Below are positions 42,701-54,703 of a stretch of 64,000 nucleotides of DNA, piece by piece; position 1 is the first letter of the stretch, and each line of letters starts with the position of its first letter. Under the pieces are notes generated by a model, which was given only the letters and a program-made list of their open reading frames with translations, did no database searches and was not told the origin of the DNA. Both the position numbers and the translations under genes were made by a program. This DNA comes from Branchiostoma floridae (taxonomy: Eukaryota > Chordata > Leptocardii > Amphioxiformes > Branchiostomatidae): contig NC_049987.1 of assembly GCF_000003815.2 (NCBI RefSeq), positions 12,579,625 through 12,643,624 of the forward strand, written 5' to 3'.

Positions 42701-45700
42701 ACAATGTTAGTTTGGTGTAGATTTACGAAATTGATCTGCAACAACCTGGTAAAGGAAACAGCAAAACCTTTTCATGCTGCAAAATATCTGTTCTTGAACC
42801 AGCTATAATATGGATACAGTATTTCAGTCATGTAGGAACTTTCTACATGTGTATGTCCATCATAATTCTTAAGTCGTCCTAATGATTTCTTTTGGTCTAC
42901 CACACAAATTTTCAATTTACATTAACTACTGTTATTGAGTACCAGTATATACATTGTAAGAAACCACTCCAAAAGCTCATCAAACAAAGAAATAACCCCA
43001 AGAGGAGAAACATATTAGTGAGTAAAATAACAAATTAGTCAGAAGAAGCTGGAAAGCAAAATGAAATAGAATAAACTTTTAACAAAATTCCAGATTTTAG
43101 CGGAGGATGAACTTCTGTGTCTGTGTCACACTGTGAAAAGACATGGCCTGTTAACGGCTCCAATGCACCAGTTAAATCTGACAAAGAACAGTTCAAACAC
43201 ATAGTGGCTCCTCACCCCAACGAGACTGCTTTCTAAGCTGATAAAACTGTTAGGAAAACTCAGTCAAACCTGTTAGTCTGGACTGACACACACAATACCT
43301 ACCTGGCTTGCTGGGTGAAGGCGACGCCTCACTTGTCGGTGATTTGGGTGAAAACAATCGTTTTGTGACCGCCTCCGCTCGTGCCGACAGATTAACGGCC
43401 GACAAGGACCGCTGGCTGGGTCTGAGGGCTTCCCCGCCTATCGAGTGTAAAGAGTAATGAAGTACTGGGTGGACTTACCCGGGCTGGACAGGACAGAGAG
43501 CAGACAGCACACTACTACAGAGATGTGGACAGACCACAGCACCACGCTGAAACCTACCTGAGGATCATAGCTACATCTATGGCAAGGCTTGGAACTAAAC
43601 TGGCAAGGTCACAGAAGCCTACTTTAATTTCCAAATGATCTTTTCAAAATACACAAAGTGTTTTTGGACCATATTTATCAGAATATTGGTTTACAATTTG
43701 TGACATAACGTTACATGTAGCCTTGTTGTCGACTCAGATTGTTACATAGTTTCAACCTGTCTGCGATTGTTGAAGCTAAATGTCTTTAATGCTTGAAAAA
43801 TATTGAAAGCTTGCTGGCATGTCCAGTCTGACCTCACTTTGATCATTCAGCATTCCTCTGTTCCAAGCCTTGCCCTTCCTACATGAATACTCTATAGAGT
43901 ATACTTACATCTTTCAGTATCTATCCCATTGAATCAGTTGCATTAAATCAGTTGTTAGCCAATTGGTATAATAAATGACATTCCTTTATCTGTATCAGGT
44001 TGAACAAAATTGATATAAAGAAAATAATGAAACAGAAGGTAAGTTTAAAGTTTTCAGATTAATTCTCCTTAAACCCTTACAGTGTTAAGTTAAGCTTAAG
44101 AACCTCAGTTAGGTTTCAACAATAAGTAAGGTTAGTTTGTTAGTTGAGACAGAACCCAGTGAAGAAGACATGCAAGCATGCAGAACTGGACAGAACAACA
44201 GTGACAGCACTTACCAGAGAGCCAAGGGGGATATGGAAGGGGCTACAGTGTACATGTACATGTACATGTAGCAGAAGACTGCCAGATTCAATTTAGGTAT
44301 ACAATTACCTTTTACTTTCACTCAGGACTTTGCATATTGAAAGTCTGATATGTTAATCTTATTTGCTTCTTAACTTTTTGTCAGCACTTAACAGATTTCT
44401 TAGGAAAGTTCTCCAAAGCTTTGCATGAAGTATAGGTGGAAGGTCAAATAGATATACTCGTAGGCCAGCAAATAAACAGTAAGGTACATGCATGAGGTTT
44501 GCAAAAAATGTTTTCTTTGGCATGGATATGCAGAAGCAGAAAACAAACCCTTGAATGGAATCATGTTCCGATGGCAGAACTTACCAGCATGGAGAGAGGA
44601 AAGCAGCAAGCTTGGGCTTGATAGACAGGATTCAGACAACCAAACACACACATACGCAAACATACATGTACAACAGTCACACAAGGCACTCAGGGGACCT
44701 GGACACGTGATATGATGCAACAAAACTTTGAAATGTAAGTAAAGGTTGCACAAATTGTTCTTCCTGCAAGACAGTCCAAATTTCAAAATGCTATGGCAAC
44801 TATCATAACAGCATTTACGGTCAACAGCATTTAAGGTCCAAATTGTTTAAGTACCTTAAATTCTCTGACTCAAGATGCAGAAAAGAAGTCATTCACAACA
44901 TTAGAGATAGACAGCTGTAACTGACATGTCAAGACAGCAACCTCAAGAACAGAAGTATAATACTCGAGAACGATACTCTGGAGCAGAAGCACAACTGTGA
45001 TAAGACAGGCTACATGTATGACAAGACAGATGGAAACATCTTTTAAATACATGTACAATATAATAGCAGCATTCCCTTTGTGCAATTTAAGGCCTGACTG
45101 ACTATTTTTTACTAGTACAACGCCCTGAAGGCTACATTCCACAGTGCAGACAATCAAGCTGCTTTAAATGGCTAACATCTACCACATATGTATATTTCAT
45201 GGCCAGGAGAATGATTTGATCATCTATGTACTACAAGAATCACAAATTCACATTCAATATAGTTTGGACATTGAGCTCTAATGCTTTCATACAGTATACA
45301 GTCCCTTGAGGTTAACGAAAACAGTTTGGGGTACATAGATGGGTGCATAGCACAGAGATGTTTGCTTCCTAAGCAAGCAGAAAGAAGTAAGTTTAGGATC
45401 ACAACTCTAAGAGAAATAAGGAGTCAGAAGTTGACGTTCTTCAAGTTGATGGTGACTACGTGTTAGACTATAGATACAAGAATCACCCAGGAGTCTACGA
45501 GGCACATACACACACATTTGGACTAACACAATGCAAATATTAACTACAGCTCTACAGTTGGAGTGAGTTCATGCTTCATACAGGTTCAAGGTAAAGACAT
45601 CTTGCTAGTCAAGAAGAAAAGCTGGTCAGGAGTTAGAATGGAAAAAAAATTAGTCGAAAGTGAATGGAACATCAGTGTATATGGAGATGGGTAAAAAGCT

Positions 45701-48700
45701 GGTCAGTGGGAAGAAAATATATTTGAGTACATGCAGGTACACACCATCCCACCAGCTGGGGTTAAAGGTACAAGAGTTCAACCAAGGTTAAAGTTCAACC
45801 AGGTTTAAGGTCACGGGATCACTAGGGAGGTCACCTAGAGGAGATTAGCAAGTGAATTTGTTCAGTCCATGCACTAAGAGATTGAAGGTTAGTTCATGCT
45901 CAAATTTCAGTCAAAGACAGATTGGGAACAGCAATACACAAAGATTTCACAATACCCATGCAGTATTGGTGTGGGGTTACATGAGGGTCAAGGGTTACAG
46001 GCCACATCATGGATCAAACAAACATTGAACATAAACACAAATGGGACTCATTCATATTGAGGTTAAATTTTCATGCACCATTATAAATATTTCAAGGTCA
46101 AATATCATTCAAAGTGTCATGAATAGTGATTATTTGTTCAAAATAATTATAGTAAATTGTATCTTCCCATTGTCACTGTAGCTATATCTTTCCTTGTAAA
46201 GCTGCAAATGTTGCCTCAATGATCACAGGTTTCTTACAGAATTTCACCATGTTTTCATGGACTATCAGCACATATACATGTACATGTACAATGATACATG
46301 GAAGACATCATGAGGCAGCAAAGCAAGCTGGTATGTATCAAAGCTTCTACAAGCAGAACAGATATACAGGTGCTTATATTCAATTCAGGACAAGACAGGC
46401 TGATTACTACACAAACAAGGGTTTAAAGAAAATGGTGCAGACACAGACATTGGGCATGATCATTACGTGCAACCAGAGAAATTACCAGGGCTTTACTGAA
46501 ACTACCTTTACAAAATAATCTTCCATTAACATGTCATGTGTCTGATTTATGACAGGTAGAAATACTGGGATTTCGAGGGTGGTGCCAGTCTGTCTGCGTA
46601 GACCAAACGTAATTGTTACATTCATAAATGTTGCAGAACAACGCTGTTATTCTCCCAAGGGAAATGTTTGGGTATGCTGGCTGAGGTTTCACTCCCTTAG
46701 AAAGATAGGTCATCCTTAAACATATCTGCCTCTCTGGCAAAATCTATGACAGAAAATCTCTCGATGACAGAGAGAGGCATCAGATTTGTTGATTGACTCA
46801 CACTGGGATGAATATATGAATGTGTCATGATCTATGCAATCAATAAATACCCAAAGGTGTTGAATTGGTACATGTATTTTGAAAATTTGATTGTTCATTA
46901 ATTTTGTTATAACTGATGTGTTTGTTAAATGGTGAATGTACATGTATGTCTCTATTAGACATTGCAAATATGCTCAATGTAAAGGTTTGCAGCTTAACAC
47001 AATGAATACTGGTGAAATAGCTTCTACCTGAATTGGTTAGGATTACAAGATGGGATTGGGGCTGAGATTCACACACAGAGCAGCATTTAAGGGAATGTTA
47101 CGGGACAAACATGGACATGGACAATACCACTCTTGGAGGACAAGACACCACAGAAGACAGGCATGGTGATTGTTTGATCACTTCTTGATGTGGGAAGACA
47201 TTTGTTATGATGATTACTCCACGGGATCAGAGGGAATCAGCTTTTAGTTCAGGAAACACACAACACCACAAGGAACTACAGGTGAATGCCAGCACGGGAA
47301 GGGAGGTGGGCAGAACAGTAAGGGGGAGGGGGGCAGGCCTCACAGTTAGTCATTGGCCGGATCACTTACCAGGTGACGTTAGAGAGGAGGGTGCACTGCG
47401 CTGGGACAGGCTGGTCGTGGACGTAGACAGACGTTTGGTTATGGCTTCTGCTCGCGCCGAGAGGTTCATGGAGGACGTTGACCTCTTGGCAGGAAACAGC
47501 TGTTCTTTTCCATTAGCTAATGGGACATAAGATCGGCACAGGCCAAAGGTCATATCGGGTCACCTTCGTCCTTCCGTCTACATGTGAAGGTGAAACAAGG
47601 TCACTAACACCCAAGCAGATGCCAGGAGAGAGTGACCTTTGACATGGTTGTTCTAATCACCAGAGCTCAGGTGAATGATGGCTCATCTTTGCCCTTGGGA
47701 CACATTTAACAGGTTGTAGGATATTGTGACTGGGCAAGGGAGTTAAGTTGGGACCAGTGAGGTTCAGGGTTTGCTGGCATTTTTGCACAAAAAGTTGCAA
47801 GGAATTGGCTGGCAACATTGGGGCAAAACATGAAAATTGAAGGACAAATAATGAAACAAAACAAAAATAACACAAACATGTATCACACTACTATTAAATG
47901 AACATGTAGCAAAAAATGTGGACACTCCCAACATTGCAGAGTCAGCGCAGGATACTGTAAATGCAGAAATGTTCGCGGTGGATTAATGTTCACGGTTTTC
48001 GCGGTGACCACTTTACCGCGAACTTAAAACCACCGCGAACATTTTTCTATTATGGTATGAGATTGCAGTCCATGGTGTTACCGCGAACTTAAATCCACCG
48101 CGAAAAGTCCCTTTTCCCGCTACCGCGAAATTAAATCCCCGCGAACTTAAATGCATTTACAGTACTTGCTAATATGGCACAGACATGTATGGATGGCAGT
48201 GGCTCTATAGCACAATTGCAGCATGAACTTAGGTACATGGACATATAGTTGATACTGAACAATTTACAACAGCAGTGGCAGAAGTATTAAACTGGCATGT
48301 TTCAGCATTTAGAGTACATGTAGGACAAGCACAGACACCACAGTATGCTGTGCCAGCAATGCACAAGACAACTTTGTCAAACTATTGCTTATGAAGAATG
48401 CAGTAAGATCACATGACTGTGGTTGTGAAGCGGCTAAGCGCACCAGGAAAAGCGTATGGGTTGCCAATACTCTTATCAATGAACGCTGATGTTAGGGTGG
48501 GGTGGGGAAGGGGTATGAAGTATTTTAATTGTCTCCAAAATATGGGACGGTTGACTCTGATTTAACATTTCATGTTCATTTCACACTCGGCCATTCCTGT
48601 ATCTTCCACGTACACGTGTGTAGTGAATCTCAGTACATTATGTACAGTCCTGATGAGGTACATTGTGCTTTCGTGGCAAAGAGGAGAGCATATGACTACA

Positions 48701-51700
48701 GTAAGTTGTTTTCTGTCAATTGTAGAAATAGCCAAAAAAATAGGGAATCGTTGTCTCAGTGTTGCTCATGGTAAGGTATCAAATCTGTTGCATACTACAT
48801 GTTGAAAGTGCTTACCCAAGGAGATCTACTGATGGGTGTACCATGTGAACAAAAACAAAGTATGGACTTACAGTATACAGAATATGACATGACATTTGTA
48901 CATGGATTACAATCTCTGAATGGAGTAACATTTACATAGAATGAAGAAGGAACACCATAGAAGAAGCTACAGAAGTCAAGAGGCAAGTGCACACTTAACT
49001 AGTAAAGCCTAAGCTAACCATTCCTCCATGCAAACATTTAGTTTAAGAAACTTGTTTTTCTGCATCTTGGTAGTCTTACACAAGCCATCCTTTTTCATGT
49101 TATCGTCTTCAGCTTAAAGTTATAATTGTTTCTGGCATATCCTTTACATTACTACAAATTATCTACCACTTCTATGTATGTTACTTCTATGTCTTCATGA
49201 CTGTATATAAAAGAAATTGTCCTCCAACATCTGCCTAAGAGTTTTTGAACCAGAAGCTAAAAATGTGATGAACAGCAGTGATGGTCCAGTTCTGTAAGAG
49301 CATGGTACCCACCACTTCCCAGGAAGAAACACCACGTTTATGTGCTTACAGTAATTATAAACTACAACCCCAGGGTGAAAACACTGACAGTGCCTTCCTG
49401 CATCCTCACACCAGCTGTCAATCACCATCCAACAAAGACACTGATTGGTTGGTACCAACCTGGAGGAGAGGCTCCAAAGAGAGCAGACAGCTGGGGGCTG
49501 GTGACATTTGAACCCCATGACCATCGCTTCTGCTGCTGCGACTGTTGTTGTTGCTGCTGCTGTTGTTGTTGTTGTTGTGCCTGCGCTCTCTGGTAACCTT
49601 CGTCTGTTTTCTTTAGTGCAGCTTCACGTCGCTCCTGGTGGTGGAAAGCCAAAGTTCAGGGTTAGTCTAACGGTTGACTACAAGTAGAAATTACCTGTTG
49701 AGAGGTTATATCATATTAGTTTGTTCTTGTTAGGTAAACTCTTTAGTTACATCAAAACAAGTTTAAGAAAAAAACATCCAAAAAACAACTATACTACTTT
49801 AGTCAACATTAAAGTCTGCAAATCGTATTATCACAAAACTCACAAAATGCAATCATTAAGTAATTTTAATATCAGCAAATAGAGAATATCAAGCATTCGA
49901 AACGTGTCTAATGCACCATTGTAAGGTCAAAGGTCAAACCTGGTTTAGCCAGGACCATGCCGGTTAGATGGTATGATGGGATATATTAGTGCAATGGAAA
50001 ATAACAAGACTGGTTAAAACACAACAAAAGTATGGATTAGTTCCAACTAACAAAACCACATCAAGCTGACAACATGCATTGTCAGTGTTGATTGTTACAC
50101 CATGCTGTGTTGCTACATTTGTAAACTATATCTAATCTACACATGTAACATGTAGCAACATGCAACCCACACCTGTAGCTAGTCTTGGTGAGAGCTCCCA
50201 TATTCGCCCTACACCACAACTCACTTTCAACACAATCTGTTCTCTTTATAACACTTACAAATCAGATTCTGTTGAGAGTGAGGGGGTATGCACATGTTTT
50301 TGTAAAAGGCTGACTGTGTAACATACTCAAGAAATTATCATGTGAAATTGTGATTTTCTTCCGTTGTCTACAGATAAATAGCTTGACCTAAAAATTGTTT
50401 GTTGCAACCTTTGCTTTGTCTGGAGAATGGAGACGATGCATTTTGGAAAATCTAGACTTACATACTAGTGTGTTCATTTTGGTATGACAAAAACACAAAA
50501 ATGATTGTCACACATTACAACATGTACATGTACAAGTACCTAATACAACTCTTGTTTTTCTTTTGGACAATTTCAGATTCAGAGACCTATTTCAGCTTTA
50601 TGACATGCCATGTAACAACTCTAGCCCTATACAAAATTGAGGTCCAAAATGTGCCTAGTATAAATGTATGTAATTTGGTTAATCACTTTATTGCTACTTT
50701 TATGATGCAGCACCCATATGCCTTTGATGACTGCATAAATTTGACTGCTGATAGCAAAACATTTTCAGACAATTTTAACATTTATGTATGTCACAGTCAC
50801 CTTCTACAAGGTTGAATGCTTCATGTGCAATGACAGGTGTGAGGAATGAGGACCAGTGTTTCAGACTAACATCTCAAGCCTGGTTGCTTTTAACCCATAC
50901 TTTCACCTGCCTTTCAAGGACGAAGACTTCCCATAGTGTCTCCTTTTAATCACATGAATATGTTAAACAAACAATAAAAGGTACAGGCTTGAATGTCAGG
51001 CAAACACTGGTACTCAGCTTGTTAAAAATATTTAATACTAGTAATTACTACAGTGATGGAAGGAACAATCAAATGGACTAGTTAGCTTTGTAAGACCAGC
51101 CACAGCATTACTAAAGGGACTGGAACAACATGTTCATGATGTACCATACGATAGATTCATGCATCTATCACCAGTCAGCCAAGAGTTTATAGGCCATAAA
51201 ATAGAATGGACAATTTACCAATTTGACTCAATTTTGAGAATGGTACTACTATAATAGAAGCCTTGGATCTATAGATGGCTTCTGTATAACCGTTTCTATT
51301 ACATGGCCAATGTAGTGACAGTTAAACGCACCAATGGTGGATAGCCACTCATGGAGTTTGTACCAATGAATTGTCACAGTTAAGGATAATGATTCTTTAT
51401 TGTCTATGTAAGTGTACGCAGTAGGTGGCTTTTGCGATAAATTTCGTCAGATTCCTGGGACAATTTCTTAACTCAACTTACAAAACTGCACATTGGAAAT
51501 CCAATGAAAAAAAAAACTGTTTGCGAACATCTCATTTCAATCATGATGTAATAAAAGTGAGAACTTTTTGACCATGGCAATGCACACAGCTTATTTTGAC
51601 CATGGCAACATTGTGGCTGGTCTTACATCTGTAACCCATTGGCATGTTCCTTCACACAATGCTACACCCTTCACCACGTTAGCACACCACACAGTCAGTG

Positions 51701-54700
51701 TTTTGAGCATGCACAGTGCAAAGCCATGCGAAGCACAGGAAAGGTGGCGCATGCAGCCAGCCAAAAGCGTGCAAGCCTGGATAGTGAAAGCGGACCAGCG
51801 GGCCCAAGTTGTGAATGTGCGTTGTGAAGCTGGTGAAGCGATGGCAAGGGGGAGGGGGGCAAAATGGGTGGTCCCACAGCACTCAGGAGAGGGAGACTCT
51901 GGGAAGTCAGATTCTTACTGGGTATTTCTACCTCATTGTTACTTTTGTTAACCAGAAAGCATATCAATATTGCTTTGTAACAGTTCTCAAATCAAATTCT
52001 AGATCTCATGGACGATATCTGACATCCTCTCTGACAAAGGATGGAATCTTTTAAGACTTCTGTCACCGTTTCTCTTCTTTCAACACTTCTGTTTCAAGAA
52101 CACCCATCCAGGTTGAATTCGCCATTTACTCCAGCAATTTTGGTCCACCACACAGAAATTGGCTAAATGATAAATCATGACTGCTTATAAAACCTTTTTT
52201 TTCTTATGTTCATTCAAAAGGCATCAATCAAAAGCAATGCACATATAACTGCAATCTACATCATTATAACATGATACTTTTCCTCTGAGTCTGATACTTT
52301 TTTCTTTCAATTCTGAAACCAAGGTTGATACTGCTAAAGCAGGAGACCAAAGCCTAAATCTGATTCCATTACCTGATAAACCGCCACCTTAGCAACCACA
52401 CCTCTTTTGTACTCTTAGTTCACAATACAAGCTGTAAATACACAAATCTGATTGGTTTGTGCAATCCCACCATTGCCTATACCCCTACTCTTTCAAGAAG
52501 TGTGGTGGCAGGTTCTTCCATTTGCTCAATGTGGGCTTTTCTAATGGCTAACAATATCCTCTTCTGCTACAGTAATACAGTACAGATTTCGATTATATTC
52601 CCTTCCCACGCGTTTTGATCGTGATTAAATCTCGATTAAAAGTCCTGTGAATCTTAATTAACTCGTGATTCAATCTTGTACACTAATGAGCTGTAAACTT
52701 TTGAAGCTATCTATCATGTCGTCTGTTAACACGGTTACTCAGGACATCCCCTGAACTAAAAACAAAAGGCTTTGCTCCGACTGCCTGTCCCTTGGTCGGG
52801 CATTTCGCTGACGAAATACTTTGTTCATTAATGAGTAGAGTTTACTTTCTGAAATTTGCATGATACTTGTACGGTGACGAGGTCCCCCCTGAGTGCCCCA
52901 GGACCCCCCGCCCCCCCGCGGGATGAGGTGCCCGACACGTTCCTTCAGCACCACCACCTGGGTGCTCAACCCGTCGGCACCAACAGCCGAGAAGAGAAGG
53001 AAGTGACACGTACCCAGACGGCTCTCATTCTCACCATTTCCTCTTGCAAGCGCTCGGCACGGCGCTCCTCCACGTGCTGGTGGCGCTGCTCGTATTTAAG
53101 GCGGCTGTCGGCCATTTTCCGTCTGCGTTCCTCCAGCTGTTGATCCCGTAGCATGCGGGCCCGATCCTCTTTTTCTCTCAGTGCTGCTGCATCGAGAGCT
53201 ATACACATGTACACACAACACTGTCAGTTTCTAGAGGATTGCTTCAATCATAATTATCCATGAACGGCGTGGACATATAAATGCAGATGGGGCTGATCAT
53301 GATAAATGTACAGTACTTAAGAAATAATCCTCAACTGCATAGAGATACCTTTTCACATATTCACAGAGAAAAGACTTTTCTTTCAAACATCACTCAATTA
53401 TCAATGTAATAAATGTGTTTAATATCGTTCCATCAAGTTGCATACAAAGATTAGAGTCACACTTTCAAAGATCCGTTTCTGTGGAAAGACAGCTACATGT
53501 ATCTCACATCTTTGATCAGCACAAAGGCAGAAAAAATTATCCAAAATTTGATATACATAACAAAGTGGGGGGAAATTAGCCATTGGGATGTCGAAAAATA
53601 TCTACAAATTTTCTCCTGACCATTGTACAGACCTTTTCATTCAAACCAATTCCCCACAAACAGGCTGGAGTTTGGGACTCGCCCATCCAATTTTCTAGTG
53701 GTTGGTCATTCCATTACCCAATGTGGAATGTTTGTCAGGCTAAATTTGGAGGAAAACCAATAACCTCTAGACCAATGGGTTGAAAAGCTAGATAATTGTG
53801 TGGCTTGAGGACATCTCAGCCAGCTAAACTCCTAGGTTTCCACATGCTTGGGAAAGGTTCCACATTTAAAGGAGAATGTTAACCAAAGAGTGATTTGCAT
53901 GAGCATCATCTGAGGGATGCATAATGTTGTCACAGTTATTTTAATAAAAAAAAGTTTAAATGATTATTGGATTAGTCAATGTCATTTTTAATCCATACCA
54001 TTCTAAACCTGGCATGAAAAAATTATCTTTTTATAAAAAGAAATGGAATTAGCAAACATGAGTTATACATGACAGAATTGAAACATGACATAACATGCAC
54101 ACAAAACTGCAATCACAATGCGTTAACAACTACACAGTTGCCGTGACTGCCTACCAAGCTTTTGGCGCATCTGTTCCTGACGTGCTCGGACAGCATCAAA
54201 CCGTTCATCCCGAGACCTTACCGCCGACACTGCAAATCACCGCCGCCATGCAACATGCACGTTAGTTAGCGCCCCAGCAACAGAACCAGGCAAAACCATG
54301 CTTTCACCATAATGCCATGCAATGTTAGAGAACTCAACATGATCAAATCAGTTAATGACAACTCATTGTTAAAAGATGGCAAATAATACTATCATATGAT
54401 GTTAATAATGTATGTATCAATGAAAAATGGTAAGAAATGAATCTGATGTTGAAACTATATTTTGAACCAACAGAGTCTAAGTTTAAATAGGACTAATAAG
54501 TTCCTATCTTGCTCTTACCATCACCATCACCTTTCCATCACCAGGATTCAAACAATATTTTGCCAAATGTTTCCTACCTTCAGCTGGTTGCCATGGAAAC
54601 CCACCTGGTTGCCCGGGTAACCTTGGCACAGGTGAAGTGTGGCGTGCAGTGCCCTTTCCTGCTGAAGTAGGCCGGTCAGCTGACTTGCTTCTTTTGCCAG

Positions 54701-54703
54701 CAG
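36768..54703 (-). CDS. MAP7: MAP7/ensconsin-family microtubule-associated protein (5' end not in window)
   Basis: MAP7 proteins bind microtubules through an N-terminal basic coiled coil and recruit kinesin-1 through a C-terminal coiled coil. Fifteen phase-consistent exons (- strand): 54703-54578, 54229-54155, 53198-53035, 49634-49460, 47516-47370, 43437-43303, 42114-41882, 41572-40795, 40626-40451, 39736-39599, 39400-39296, 39082-39032, 38895-38615, 38438-38122, 36955-36768; about 1,029 codons. The N-terminal block (RDERFDAVRARQEQM, EDRARMLRDQQLEERRRK) continues to ERREAALKK ... polyQ ... KRWSWGS, matching the MAP7 segment ending RWSWG. NLS-type segments (SMNLSARAEAITKRL) correspond to the MAP7 STMNLS...KRLS motif. 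The C-terminal block (EEAAKAALAERRRMVREQRE ... RLEMIMSRTRKSG) is the kinesin-binding coiled coil. The last exon (EDFVDQVEGELWRQAE ...) is chosen by phase and position and is less certain. The first coding exon is not found. Which vertebrate paralogue (MAP7, MAP7D1-3) it equals cannot be told. Confidence 0.88.
39894..40230. mobile_element. MITE with CAGGGCTCGAAATA termini, second copy (MAP7 intron)
   Basis: Begins CAGGGCTCGAAATA and ends ATTTCAAGCCCCG, flanked on both sides by TATCTG. Same termini and similar length as 16859-17230, but its internal repeats are CCTGCAC/GTGCAGGTA instead of GTGCACCCA. It has no coding capacity. Confidence 0.75.
44249..44270. repeat. (TACATG)n simple repeat in MAP7 intron
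   Basis: A 22-base run of alternating TGTACA/CATGTA units. Similar runs occur near 46274-46289 and 61352-61370. The unit is itself palindromic. The motif TACATGTA is scattered through the window's noncoding DNA. Confidence 0.85.
47953..48164. mobile_element. MITE with TACTGTAAATGCA terminal inverted repeats (MAP7 intron)
   Basis: TACTGTAAATGCA at 47953 is exactly inverted as TGCATTTACAGTA ending at 48164. The interior is made of GTTCGCGGTGG and CCGCGAACTTAAA units in both orientations, so the whole 212 bp is nearly foldback. TA ends suggest a TA-targeting (Tc1/mariner-like) element, by inference. Confidence 0.85.
49538..49579 (-). repeat. Coding CAG/CAA repeat (polyglutamine) in the MAP7-family gene
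   Basis: Mixed CAG/CAA codons encode twelve consecutive Gln, then Ser and three more Gln, just before KRWSWGS in exon 49634-49460. The mix of CAG and CAA suggests a moderately stable tract. Vertebrate MAP7 has a shorter Gln/Lys-rich linker at this site. Confidence 0.85.

Noticed and set aside
51568-51951. + strand 127-codon frame in the MAP7 intron
   Set aside because: Composition-driven frame in a GC-rich block, with no recognisable similarity and competing frames on the other strand.
52856-53030. Possible extra MAP7 exon just downstream of the donor at 53035 (GC-rich, GTGGTGGTGCTGAAGG)
   Set aside because: An acceptor-like cag exists, but no donor gives the phase 0 end needed to join the next exon at 49634.
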